Shown here: in pieces, positions 1-6,814 of the stretch
How positions within the stretch are numbered: the stretch's first letter is position 1
How the letters are laid out: each line of letters begins with the position of its first letter
Assembly (NCBI GenBank): GCA_019136335.1
Contig: JAGVUK010000267.1
Location: 1-8,260 of the forward strand
Direction: 5' to 3'
From: Methanomicrobiales archaeon
GTDB taxonomy: Archaea; Halobacteriota; Methanomicrobia; Methanomicrobiales; Methanoculleaceae
Length of the DNA: 8,260 bases
The notes under the pieces: model-generated
The model's input: only the letters and a program-made list of their open reading frames with translations
The model's database searches: none
What the model was told of the DNA's origin: nothing
Position numbers and translations under genes: made by a program

Positions 1-134
1 CCGGCCACACAGTCGATGTACTCCCGTCCCTGGTCGTCCCAGACGCGCGACCCCGCACCCCGGACGATCTTCATCGTCCGGCTGAATGCGGGCATGTAGT
101 AGCGAGCATCAAGCTCCCGTGAATCGTTTACCAT
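1..134 (-). CDS. argD: Acetylornithine aminotransferase-like class III aminotransferase, N-terminal fragment
   Basis: Only the first 44 codons are in the window; the gene continues beyond position 1. The visible protein begins MVNDSRELDARYYMPAFSRT and later reads SRVWDDQGREYIDCVAG. A YYMP.F opening followed by G..VWD..G.EYID...G is the usual N-terminus of PLP-dependent class III aminotransferases of the ArgD type, which transfer an amino group to N-acetylglutamate semialdehyde in arginine synthesis (family knowledge). The ATG lies four bases after the stop of the GMP synthase gene, and the Shine-Dalgarno-like GTGAT (138-142) overlaps that stop codon, so translation is probably coupled. The PLP lysine is not visible. 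Other class III enzymes (4-aminobutyrate or ornithine aminotransferase) share this start, so the substrate is inferred. Confidence 0.75.
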   Translation of the reverse strand, partial: MVNDSRELDARYYMPAFSRTMKIVRGAGSRVWDDQGREYIDCVA

Positions 135-138
135 ATCA

Positions 139-1056
139 TCACTCGTATTCGATCGTTGCAGGGGGTTTTGGGGTGATGTCGTAGACCACCCGGGAGACAC
201 CGGGGATCTCGGCGGTGATCCGCGACGCCATCCGGGAAAGGGCCTCGTAGGGCAGGAGCAGGGGGTCGGCGGTCATGCCGTCCCGCGACCGGACGGCCCG
301 GACCGCGACGATCCAGCCGTGGAGCCGGACGTCTCCTTTCACCCCGGTCCCGAGGCCGAGGAGCGCGGCAAAACACTGCCAGGGGCGGAACTCCTCCACC
401 AGGCACTCCTCGACGATGGCGTTTGCCTCACGGACGATCGCGATCTTCTCCTCCGTCACCTCGCCGAGCACCCTGACGGCGAGCCCCGGGCCCGGGAAGG
501 GCATCCGGTGCTGGATCTCGGGCGGGAGCCCAAGGCCGCCCGCAACCGCGCGGACCTCGTCTTTGTAGAGGTCCGCAAGCGGCTCGATGACGCCTTTAAA
601 CTCGATGTCGAGGGGCATCCCGCCCACGTTGTGGTGGCTCTTGATGCCCCCCTCGCTCTCGATGCGGTCGGGGTAGATCGTCCCCTGGAGGAGCATCGTC
701 GCCCCCGTCCGCTTCGCCTCCCGCTCAAAGACCCGGATGAACCGTTCACCGATGGCTTTGCGTTTCTCTTCGGGGTCGGTGATGCCCCGGAGCGCCGCAA
801 AGAACTCGTCGCCCGCATCCACGACCCGGAGGTTTGTGTCGGCAAAGAGGGACCGTATCCGTTCGGTCTCTCCTTTGCGCATGAGGCCGGTATCCACGTA
901 GATCGGGACCAGCGCATCGCCGATGGCCCGGGCTGCGAGCGCCGCGCAGACCGACGAGTCCACGCCGCCGGAGAGCGCCATCACGACCTTATCCTCACCG
1001 GCAGCGTCCCGTATCTGCCGGATTGCCTGATCGATAAACTTTTCAACATCTACCAT
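139..1056 (-). CDS. guaA: GMP synthase (glutamine-hydrolysing) subunit B, ATP-pyrophosphatase
   Basis: This is a 305-residue ATP-PPase subunit that adenylates XMP and aminates it to GMP, the last step of guanylate synthesis. The PP-loop SGGVDSS is at residues 29-35. Family blocks follow: LLQGTIYPDRIES (122-134), GIKSHHNVGG (137-146), MPFPGPGLAVRVLGE (185-199) and the C-terminal dimerisation tail KPPATIEYE (297-305). There is no class I glutaminase domain, as expected in archaea, where ammonia comes from a separate GuaA-A subunit; that gene is not in the window. The ATG at 1056 gives the usual family length; the same frame stays open upstream into pyrG, but a longer start would add unrelated sequence. 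A Shine-Dalgarno GGTGAGGG overlaps the pyrG stop 10 nt upstream. It is the middle gene of the pyrG-guaA-argD operon. Confidence 0.96.
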   Translation of the reverse strand: MVDVEKFIDQAIRQIRDAAGEDKVVMALSGGVDSSVCAALAARAIGDALVPIYVDTGLMRKGETERIRSLFADTNLRVVDAGDEFFAALRGITDPEEKRKAIGERFIRVFEREAKRTGATMLLQGTIYPDRIESEGGIKSHHNVGGMPLDIEFKGVIEPLADLYKDEVRAVAGGLGLPPEIQHRMPFPGPGLAVRVLGEVTEEKIAIVREANAIVEECLVEEFRPWQCFAALLGLGTGVKGDVRLHGWIVAVRAVRSRDGMTADPLLLPYEALSRMASRITAEIPGVSRVVYDITPKPPATIEYE

Positions 1057-1066
1057 TGCTCTTCCC

Positions 1067-2656
1067 TCACCTGATCCCGGTGGCTGATCTGCTCTTCTTA
1101 CATGCCTCCACAAACCCGATATAGGGCGGGGAGGGGTTGGTCGGGCTCGATTTGAACTCCGGGTGGAACTGTGTCGCGAGGTAGAAGGGATGGTCCGGGA
1201 GTTCGCAGACCTCCATCCGGCCCTTGCATGTGCCCGAGAAGACGAGCCCGGCATCTTCGAGGTCGCCGATGAAGGCCGGGTTCACCTCGTAGCGGTGGCG
1301 GTGCCGCTCGACGATCCCGGTCTTCCCGTAGAGGCCGGCCACCACCGTGTCCTCCCTGAGGATGACGTCGCAGTTCCCGAGACGCATCGTGCCGCCGAGG
1401 TCAGAGACCCCTTCCTGTTCGGGGAGGAGGGCGATGACGTGCGTTCCCGGCCCCATCTCCTCACTCGTGGCGTCGGGGATGCCGAGGACATGGCGCGCGT
1501 ACTCGATCACCGCGAGCTGGAACCCGAGGCAGAGGCCGAGGAAGGGCTTGTTGTTCTCGCGGGCATACCGGATAGCCCGGATCTTGCCCTCGATCCCGCG
1601 TTTCCCGAACCCTCCCGGGACCAGGATGCCGTCGACGTCGGCGAGGTCGCGGAGGTCGAACGTCTCCGCGTCCAGCCAGCGTATGTTCACCTCGGTGGAG
1701 AGCGCTCTTCCCGCGTGCTTGAGCGACTCCTTGATGGACATGTAGACGTCCTCGATCCCGTATTTGCTCACGATGGCGACCGTCGTCCGGTTCGTGTACT
1801 CCTGCGAGATGAGCTGATACCACTTCGTGTCGGGCTCCCGGTTCTCAAGGGCGAGGTAACTGCAGACGACGTCCGCAAGCCCTTCCTTCTCCAGTTCCAC
1901 CGGGATCTGGTAGATGTCAGGGACGTCCTTTGCGGAGATGACGGCCTTGGCCGGGACGTCGGTGAAGGCGGATATCTTCTTCTTCGTCTGCGGGCTGATC
2001 ACCTCGCTGCTCCTGCCCACGATGATGTCGGGCTGCAGTCCGAGTTCTCGGAGCGCCTTGACCGAGTGCTGCGTGGGTTTGGTCTTGTGGTCGCCCATGG
2101 TGTCCACCGGGACCAGCGTGACGTGGACAAGGAGCATGTCCTGCGGCGCAAGTTCCCCGTGCATCTGGCGGACCGCTTCAAGGAACGGCATGCTCTCGAT
2201 GTCCCCGACCGTCCCGCCGACCTCCACCAGGCAGACCTCCGCCACCCTGCCGCCGTTGATCTCCTCCGCCGCCGCTCGATCGATGCAGTGCCGGATCTCG
2301 TCGGTGATGTGGGGGATGATCTGGACGGTCGCGCCGAGGAAGTCCCCGCGCCGCTCTTTTTCGATGACGTTCCTGTACACCTTCCCGGTCGTGATATTGT
2401 GGAGCGATTTCAGGTTGATGTCCAGGAACCGCTCGTAGTTGCCGAGATCGAGGTCGACTTCCCCGCCGTCGGAGAGGACGAAGACCTCCCCGTGCTGGGC
2501 GGGGTTCATGGTGCCGGCATCGATGTTGAGGTACGGGTCGATCTTGACCGCCGTCACCTCGTAGCCGCGGTTTTTTAAGAGGCGGCCGATCGATGCGGTG
2601 GTGATGCCTTTCCCGAGCCCGCTCATGACGCCGCCGGTTACAACGATATACTTCAA
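1067..2656 (-). CDS. pyrG: CTP synthase (glutamine-hydrolysing)
   Basis: A full-length 529-residue cytosolic enzyme that converts UTP to CTP using ATP and glutamine. The N-terminal synthase domain (about 1-270) opens with the P-loop GGVMSGLGKG (8-17) and contains KIDPYLNIDAGTMNP (38-52) and the VEVGGTVGDIES block (145-155). The C-terminal class I glutaminase domain (about 290-525) has PGGFGKRG (347-354), the nucleophile Cys376 in GLCLGFQ, and the His498/Glu500 pair in FHPEF. All expected catalytic residues are present, so it should be active. The start codon is TTG (2656-2654): the protein must begin MKYIVVTGG, there is no in-frame ATG or GTG between it and the upstream in-frame TAA (2690-2692), and a strong GGAGGGG site sits nine bases upstream. 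It is the first gene of the operon with guaA and argD. Confidence 0.98.
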   Translation of the reverse strand: MKYIVVTGGVMSGLGKGITTASIGRLLKNRGYEVTAVKIDPYLNIDAGTMNPAQHGEVFVLSDGGEVDLDLGNYERFLDINLKSLHNITTGKVYRNVIEKERRGDFLGATVQIIPHITDEIRHCIDRAAAEEINGGRVAEVCLVEVGGTVGDIESMPFLEAVRQMHGELAPQDMLLVHVTLVPVDTMGDHKTKPTQHSVKALRELGLQPDIIVGRSSEVISPQTKKKISAFTDVPAKAVISAKDVPDIYQIPVELEKEGLADVVCSYLALENREPDTKWYQLISQEYTNRTTVAIVSKYGIEDVYMSIKESLKHAGRALSTEVNIRWLDAETFDLRDLADVDGILVPGGFGKRGIEGKIRAIRYARENNKPFLGLCLGFQLAVIEYARHVLGIPDATSEEMGPGTHVIALLPEQEGVSDLGGTMRLGNCDVILREDTVVAGLYGKTGIVERHRHRYEVNPAFIGDLEDAGLVFSGTCKGRMEVCELPDHPFYLATQFHPEFKSSPTNPSPPYIGFVEACKKSRSATGIR

Positions 2657-2665
2657 ACTCTCGTT

Positions 2666-2672
2666 CCCCTCC
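2666..2672 (-). promoter_or_regulatory. Strong Shine-Dalgarno site fixing the TTG start of pyrG
   Basis: On the minus strand GGAGGGG is followed by nine bases and then TTG. It is a near-perfect match to the archaeal 16S rRNA tail complement and is the reason for choosing TTG at 2656 as the initiation codon. Confidence 0.75.
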
Positions 2673-2720
2673 GGTTGTTCCAGAGTCTCTTAACTCATGT
2701 ATGTGATCTTTGGCATTGAG

Positions 2721-2728
2721 AATGTATT
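2721..2728 (-). promoter_or_regulatory. Weak TATA-like element upstream of pyrG
   Basis: The minus strand reads AATACATT, the most AT-rich run in the 140-bp gap upstream of pyrG. If it is the TATA box, transcription would start near position 2700, giving a leader of roughly 45 nt that includes the strong ribosome site. The match to an archaeal TATA box is poor, so this is only the best candidate; read-through from the thioesterase gene is the alternative. Confidence 0.3.
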
Positions 2729-2734
2729 GTTCCG

Positions 2735-2785
2735 GCACTTCCCCGGGAATCCCTGCCCGGCGTAACGGGGGATTTCCCCGGGTGC
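2735..2785 (-). repeat. Imperfect inverted repeat (possible hairpin) between thioesterase and pyrG
   Basis: On the plus strand the segment begins GCAC (2735-2738) and ends GTGC (2782-2785). Inside are AATCCC (2748-2753) and its complement GGGATT (2769-2774), with CCCCGGG runs on both arms. The arms differ by a mismatch and two unpaired bases, so the stem is interrupted. It lies about 12 bases past the thioesterase stop codon. No T-rich run follows on the minus strand, which argues against a simple terminator; an RNA structure in the thioesterase 3' end or an operator are other readings. Confidence 0.4.
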
Positions 2786-2796
2786 ACGCCGCGGCG

Positions 2797-3207
2797 CTAT
2801 CTCCGGATGACCGCAAACGACGTCGACGTCCGGGAAAGGAGCGTGCCGTCCGCCGCGTCCCGGACCTCGCCGTCTGCAAACGCAACCCGGCGGCCTTTAC
2901 GGACGATCCTGCCGGTCGCGGTGATCGTCCCCCCGTTGACGCCTTTTATGAAACTGGTGTGCTCGTCGATCGTGGCGATCTCCTCGTTGTCGGCAAGGAG
3001 CGTGTAGAGCGCAAGCGCAATCGCCTCGTCTGCAAGCGCCACGTAGATCCCGCCCTGGAGCCACCCGGCGCCGTTGAGCATATCCGGCCGGACCTCCATC
3101 GTGAGACGGGCGCGCCCGTCGCCGAACTCGCCCACTTCTATCCCCATCAGCGTGAAAAAGGGATTTGCATCCCTTCCGACCCGTTTCAGTTCCTCTATGT
3201 AGCCCAC
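2797..3207 (-). CDS. PaaI-like hotdog-fold thioesterase
   Basis: A 136-residue single hotdog domain, the usual length for PaaI/YbgC-type acyl-CoA thioesterases (COG2050), which hydrolyse acyl- or aryl-CoA esters. The signature helix is MLNGAGWLQGGIYVALADEA (43-62): Gln51-Gly-Gly stands where many members have His-Gly-Gly, and Asp60/Glu61 occupy the catalytic acidic position. The edge-strand block DEHTSFIKGVNGG (81-93) and a closing VAFADGEVRD (108-117) fit the fold. The GTG at 3207 is chosen because it starts directly at the conserved YIEELKR.GR..NPFF segment and has GGTG seven bases upstream; the frame stays open further upstream, but that sequence looks intergenic. The substrate cannot be told. 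It diverges from the 392-residue gene. Confidence 0.88.
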   Translation of the reverse strand: MGYIEELKRVGRDANPFFTLMGIEVGEFGDGRARLTMEVRPDMLNGAGWLQGGIYVALADEAIALALYTLLADNEEIATIDEHTSFIKGVNGGTITATGRIVRKGRRVAFADGEVRDAADGTLLSRTSTSFAVIRR

Positions 3208-3297
3208 GTGACCACACCATCCTTTGCGGGAAGATTCGGGGCCGGCCGGGATAAGGCTTGCCGGTGCCCCGTCTGGGAGGCTCCCTGGCGCCGGAGA

Positions 3298-3316
3298 GAT
3301 ATAACAACAAATATCT
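3298..3316 (+). promoter_or_regulatory. TATA-box region in the divergent thioesterase / 392-residue protein gap
   Basis: The 133-bp gap is GC-rich except for GATATAAC (3298-3305) and AAATATCT (3309-3316). With the usual 25-27 base spacing, the first would start transcription near 3327 and leave a leader of about 14 nt. The second would start it at about 3339, making the 3341 gene nearly leaderless. No good Shine-Dalgarno site precedes that ATG, which fits either. The run is also AT-rich on the minus strand and could serve the thioesterase with a leader of about 65 nt. Confidence 0.45.
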
Positions 3317-3340
3317 TCCCGGATCTCCACCTGTAGATGC

Positions 3341-4519
3341 ATGGAAGACGTGTGGCAGCCCGAAGCGCTCCGGAACAGGAGGCTTGAGCAGCTCCAGGCT
3401 ACCATGAACGATTACGTCGAGAAGAACACCGCCCAGATAGAGGGGAACCTGCCGGTCTTCTTCGGGCACGTTGCCGCCACCCTCGACCGGACGTTCCCCG
3501 GCCTCGACGACCGGTCGTACGACGACTTCATCGACGGGATCACCTTCACGCTCCTCAACGCGACGCGCGAGGCCCCGACGGGGGAGTTCCTCGAGAAGAC
3601 CCTGCGGCACGCTATGGGGAACAAGCGGCGGCGGAGAGGGCGGGCAACCCTCGACGTGGTTGTGGCGCTCAAACTGATCGATACCGGCAACTACCACCAG
3701 GCGATCGATTACCTTGTGCGTTACCGCAACTATGACGGCCGGGTCAACGCCGCAATCGCCTACTGCCATTACGTCCTCTCGCAGGGGGGAGGCAGGGAGC
3801 AGGGCCTTCGCCCCAACGACCGCGAACTCCACGCCCGCGAGGAGATGCTGAACCTCGCGCGGTCACGCGCACCGCTCGACCGGCTCGGGATCTTCGACCG
3901 CAAGGATGCCCGGTTAAACCAGATCTTCTGGTTCATGCTGGACCTGGCGTTCACCTGGTTCCCGGGCGAACCCGAGTTCTACCACATCGGGATCGTGCGG
4001 GCAAGGCGCGAGGGGGATATCGAACGCCGCCGGCACCTCCTCGATCTCGCGACGGAGCGGTTCCCGGATAACAAGTACTTCCTGGTCGAGGCGTTCAACG
4101 CCAGCATCGAGCAGCGTAACGGGAGCGGTGCGGCCGCCATCGTCAAGCAGATGATGCAGCAGTACCCGGAGGACCATGAGCCGATCTACTTCGGGCTGAA
4201 ACTCGCGATCCTCGGGTCGCAGCCGGGGTCCTATGCCAGTTTTCGGAAGCTCGCGATCCTGAAGCAGTTTCCCCGGCACCTGCTCCTGCTGCTCGACGCC
4301 GTCCTCGAGGTGATGTGCAACCATAAAAATGAGGCATACCTCTGCTTTTTGGAGGCGAAGAAGGCCTCCTCCGGGCGGGAGCACTACATCACGGCGCTCG
4401 AGTACGTCCTCCGCGACTTCGTCGAAGGCGATGAGGACCGGGCGAAACGGGCGAGAACCGCTTTCTTTACGAGCGTCGACCAGTACTGCATGCACGCCCT
4501 GAGGATCGGGGAGGCCTGA
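3341..4519 (+). CDS. Uncharacterised helical TPR-like protein
   Basis: A 392-residue soluble protein that I cannot assign to a named family. It has no signal peptide or membrane segment. Residues 1-100 form an acidic/aromatic helical region ending in a basic cluster KRRRRGR (95-101). From about 104 the sequence looks like helix-turn-helix repeats of the TPR class: LDVVVALKLIDTGNYHQAID (104-123) has the small-residue and G.Y..AI pattern of a TPR. Further pairs follow around 137-147, 193-222, 226-255 and 260-290; FPDNKYFLVEAFN and YPEDHEPIYFGL both resemble the P at the start of a TPR helix. The C-terminal part (300-385) is also helical. TPR-like arrays usually mediate protein-protein contact (family knowledge). 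The ATG at 3341 is the first in-frame one; an out-of-frame ATG sits four bases before it. Confidence 0.85.
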   Translation: MEDVWQPEALRNRRLEQLQATMNDYVEKNTAQIEGNLPVFFGHVAATLDRTFPGLDDRSYDDFIDGITFTLLNATREAPTGEFLEKTLRHAMGNKRRRRGRATLDVVVALKLIDTGNYHQAIDYLVRYRNYDGRVNAAIAYCHYVLSQGGGREQGLRPNDRELHAREEMLNLARSRAPLDRLGIFDRKDARLNQIFWFMLDLAFTWFPGEPEFYHIGIVRARREGDIERRRHLLDLATERFPDNKYFLVEAFNASIEQRNGSGAAAIVKQMMQQYPEDHEPIYFGLKLAILGSQPGSYASFRKLAILKQFPRHLLLLLDAVLEVMCNHKNEAYLCFLEAKKASSGREHYITALEYVLRDFVEGDEDRAKRARTAFFTSVDQYCMHALRIGEA

Positions 4520-4560
4520 GACGCTCCCCGGGTCTATTTCATCTCAATCCCCTGGATATC

Positions 4561-4572
4561 CCGTTGAAACGG
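4561..4572. repeat. Short perfect palindrome CCGTTGAAACGG
   Basis: CCGTT and AACGG flank a GA centre, 41 bases past the stop of the 392-residue gene and about 120 bases before the PAS gene. It could be a small hairpin in the 3' end of the upstream transcript or a protein-binding site. It is short enough to arise by chance. Confidence 0.35.
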
Positions 4573-4610
4573 TCAATCTCGAAGGTGAAAAGGAAAGATA
4601 CAACGATGAG

Positions 4611-4668
4611 TTTATCAACGCTAACAGGTAAATTCCTCTACAGAGAGCGTCTACCGGCCAGGATATAC
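4611..4668 (+). promoter_or_regulatory. Candidate promoter elements for the PAS gene
   Basis: The 175-bp gap 4520-4694 is noticeably richer in A/T than the genes. It carries TTTATCAA (4611-4618) and GATATAC (4662-4668). The first would start transcription near 4640 and keep the GGGGAGG ribosome site (4678-4684) in the leader. The second would start transcription at about 4692, next to the ATG, and would lose that site. The first is therefore preferred. Confidence 0.4.
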
Positions 4669-4694
4669 GGATGCGCCGGGGAGGATTGGTAACC

Positions 4695-5990
4695 ATGACG
4701 GGAAACAATACTGTTTGGGACACCGGCAGGCGAGCACCGGGTGCCGACGGCGCCCGGGAGCCCTGTCAGGCGCCACACCCGGGAGAGGGCGTCTGCCTCT
4801 CGATCCTCCGCGAAGTGCCGGATGGTCTCGTCCTGGTGGACGGTGAGGGGAGGTGCCGGTACCTGAACCCGGCGTTCACCCGGATCACCGGGTACACCCG
4901 GGCGGAGATCCCGACCCTGGAGGCGTGGTTCGAGCGTGCCCACCCGAACCCGGCATACCGGCGGGGCGTACAGGAGATGGGGGAGAGACTCCTCCGGGGC
5001 GACCAGGATACCCTTGTCGCGAGCGTGGTCTGCCGGAGCGGAAAGGTGCGTGACATCGAGTTCCGGCAGGCGCCGATTGGGCCGGGCTGCACCCTGATTG
5101 TCGCCCGTGACATCACCGAGCGGGTCCTGGTCGAGGAACGCCTCCGGCAGGCGACGTCTGAACTGACGGCGGTGATCGAGGCGTTCCCCGACCTCTTCCT
5201 CCGCCTGAACGCCGACGGCACGATCCTGGACTCCCGGGCCGGAAGGCTCGCGGAGGTGCCGCTCGTCTCGCGGGCGCTGCTTGGTCGGCGGGTGCAGGAA
5301 CTGCTCCCCGCCGGGGCCGTGGAGCCCCTCGGGAATGCGCTGCAGGATGCCGTTCGGACGGATGCGCCGGCAGCGCCCCTGGAGTTCGCCTGCACGGGCC
5401 CCGGGAGAGTCCGGCACTACGAGATCCGGATCGTGCCGCTGTACGAGATGCACCTCCTTGCCGTCATCAGGGAGATCACGGGCCGGAAAGAGGCGGAGGA
5501 GGAACTGCACCGTCACCGTGAGCACCTGGAAGACCTGATCGCGGAGCGGACCGCGGAGCTCGAACGCGCAAACCAGCGGCTCGAGCACCTCCTCTACTGC
5601 ATCGAGGTGACGGAACGCCGGGCCGCAACGGACTGGCTGGAGTCATCGATCGAGCAGGGCGCCCTGGAAACGGCTGAACCCGATGCGGGGAGGATCACCA
5701 CGGATGCCGCCGGGGCGATCGTCATCGTCGACGCTGCGGCCGAGCGCCTGACCGGCTACGCCGGGGACGAGCTGGCCGGGAGACCGGTATGGGACGTTCT
5801 TTCGGGCTGCGATGCCCGGGAAGTCCTCACCGCGAAGGTACTCGGGGAGGGCAGGTCCGCAGGGTGCGCGGCAGGGGCGGCGCTCGTGAGAAGCGACGGG
5901 TCACGGCTCCCGGTCCGCGTCCTCTGCGACGCGATCGTCGACACCGGGGGCGCCGTGATCGGCATGGTCTGCACGTTCCGGAAGGCGTGA
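4695..5990 (+). CDS. Multi-PAS sensor protein without kinase domain
   Basis: A 431-residue cytosolic protein with three PAS-type domains. PAS1 (about 35-145) has VPDGLVLVDGEGRCRYLNPA, then FTRITGYTRAEI, and ends ARDITERVLVEERL. PAS2 (about 153-262) begins TAVIEAFPDLFLRLNADGTI and ends VIREITGRKEAEEEL; its middle is more degenerate. A heptad-like coiled coil (about 264-305) follows. PAS3 (about 333-431) has VDAAAERLTGYAGDELAGR and ends DTGGAVIGMVCTFRKA, the normal end of a PAS core. There is no HisKA, HATPase, receiver, GGDEF or DNA-binding domain and no membrane helix. The ATG at 4695 is chosen over the in-frame ATG at 4671 because GGGGAGG lies about 10 bases upstream. Such proteins probably sense a small ligand or redox state and act through a partner (inference). 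It converges on the hydrolase gene with a 16-bp gap. Confidence 0.9.
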   Translation: MTGNNTVWDTGRRAPGADGAREPCQAPHPGEGVCLSILREVPDGLVLVDGEGRCRYLNPAFTRITGYTRAEIPTLEAWFERAHPNPAYRRGVQEMGERLLRGDQDTLVASVVCRSGKVRDIEFRQAPIGPGCTLIVARDITERVLVEERLRQATSELTAVIEAFPDLFLRLNADGTILDSRAGRLAEVPLVSRALLGRRVQELLPAGAVEPLGNALQDAVRTDAPAAPLEFACTGPGRVRHYEIRIVPLYEMHLLAVIREITGRKEAEEELHRHREHLEDLIAERTAELERANQRLEHLLYCIEVTERRAATDWLESSIEQGALETAEPDAGRITTDAAGAIVIVDAAAERLTGYAGDELAGRPVWDVLSGCDAREVLTAKVLGEGRSAGCAAGAALVRSDGSRLPVRVLCDAIVDTGGAVIGMVCTFRKA

Positions 5991-6006
5991 GGGACGGGGC
6001 GCGCGG

Positions 6007-6792
6007 TCAGAGCCGGAAACCGCAGGTCCCGGGGTGTACCGGGCCGGGGTCCTGGGGCGCCACGGTGACCGCGATCTGGTCGGAGTAGAGCCCGAGCCCC
6101 TCAAACGCGGAGAGGAGCGCTCTCTCTTGTGTGTTGTTGATCTCGCTCAGGTGGGCGAGCATCGCCATGTGGATGTGGTCGGCGAGCCCCTGGAGGCACC
6201 GGGCGGCGTCGGGGTTTGAGAGGTGCCCGCGTTTTGACCGTATCCGGCTCTTGAGGTACGCGGGGTAGGGGCCGTCCTCAAGCATCTTCGGGCAGTGGTT
6301 GCTCTCGAGGAGGACGGCGTCGCAGGATGCGAGGTGGTCGAAGATGGAGGGGGTGACGGTGCCGGTGTCGGTGCAGCACCCGATGCGGAGGTCGCCTTCG
6401 GCGACAGAGAACCCGCAGGGTTCCCGGGCGTCGTGGGAGGCGGCGAAGGGTTCGACCGAGAAGTCGCCGACGGCGAACGCCTCACCGCACCGGCACCGCC
6501 GGATCTCCGCCGACGTCGGCCCGCATTTCTCCGAGAACGCCTCAAGCGTGCCGCCGGTCGCGTAGACAGGGACGCGGAGTCTCCGTGCGAGGACGTCGAC
6601 TCCCCTGATGTGGTCGATGTGTTCGTGAGTGACGAGGATCGCTTCGATGAGCGATGCGTCGGCGCCGGCGTTTGCGAGGCGGCGGAGGGTCTCTCGTGCG
6701 GAGAGCCCCGCGTCGATGAGCAGCGCACCCCGCCCCCCCCGGAGATAGGTGCAGTTTCCTTTGCTCCCGCTCGCAAGGACGGTCAGTTCCAT
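6007..6792 (-). CDS. Metallo-beta-lactamase-fold hydrolase, YycJ/WalJ-like
   Basis: A 261-residue MBL-fold enzyme. It opens MELTVLASGSKGNCTYLRGG, the standard start of the YycJ (VicX/WalJ) group. The metal site can be followed in order: THEHIDH (55-61), His120 in AASHDA, Asp142 in TDTG, His190 in RGHLSN and His214 in LAHLSE. The LLESNH (161-166), GPYP (174-177) and GHLSN (189-193) blocks are typical of the group, whose bacterial members are linked to DNA exonuclease activity (family knowledge); the archaeal role is not established. A longer frame starts at 6828, but ATG at 6792 matches the family and sits 27 bases from the centre of a TATA box, with no Shine-Dalgarno site, so a leaderless mRNA is likely. 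It diverges from the ABC-class ATPase gene. Confidence 0.92.
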   Translation of the reverse strand: MELTVLASGSKGNCTYLRGGRGALLIDAGLSARETLRRLANAGADASLIEAILVTHEHIDHIRGVDVLARRLRVPVYATGGTLEAFSEKCGPTSAEIRRCRCGEAFAVGDFSVEPFAASHDAREPCGFSVAEGDLRIGCCTDTGTVTPSIFDHLASCDAVLLESNHCPKMLEDGPYPAYLKSRIRSKRGHLSNPDAARCLQGLADHIHMAMLAHLSEINNTQERALLSAFEGLGLYSDQIAVTVAPQDPGPVHPGTCGFRL

Positions 6793-6799
6793 TGTACAC
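6792..6799. repeat. Left arm of TTGTACAC/GTGTACAA inverted repeat
   Basis: TTGTACAC here is the exact inverse of GTGTACAA at 6840-6847. This arm overlaps the first base of the hydrolase start codon. The two arms lie at equal distances from the TATA box (repeat midpoint 6819.5, box centre 6819), which is the layout of a paired operator. Confidence 0.5.
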
Positions 6800-6814
6800 T
6801 GGTGGTCTGTGCGG

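Noticed and set aside
1163..2578. A 471-codon open frame on the plus strand opposite pyrG
   Set aside because: It is fully antisense to a well-conserved CTP synthase with all its catalytic residues, its translation is low-complexity Asp/Glu/Arg/Val-rich, and long antisense frames are expected in high-GC DNA.
3208..3832. A 311-codon minus-strand frame covering the divergent gap and the start of the 392-residue gene
   Set aside because: It crosses a TATA-bearing intergenic region and both genes in the wrong frame; the composition is shadow-like.
4520..4560. Pyrimidine-rich stretch after the 392-residue gene as a terminator
   Set aside because: It has only short T runs (TCTATTTC) and no stem at the stop codon, which is not enough to call a terminator.
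4638..5588. A 316-codon minus-strand frame opposite the PAS gene
   Set aside because: It has no domain signature and is the complement of clear PAS motifs on the plus strand.
5991..6006. The 16-bp GC-rich gap between the convergent PAS and hydrolase genes as a bidirectional terminator
   Set aside because: It has no T-rich tract and no inverted repeat, so nothing supports termination here.
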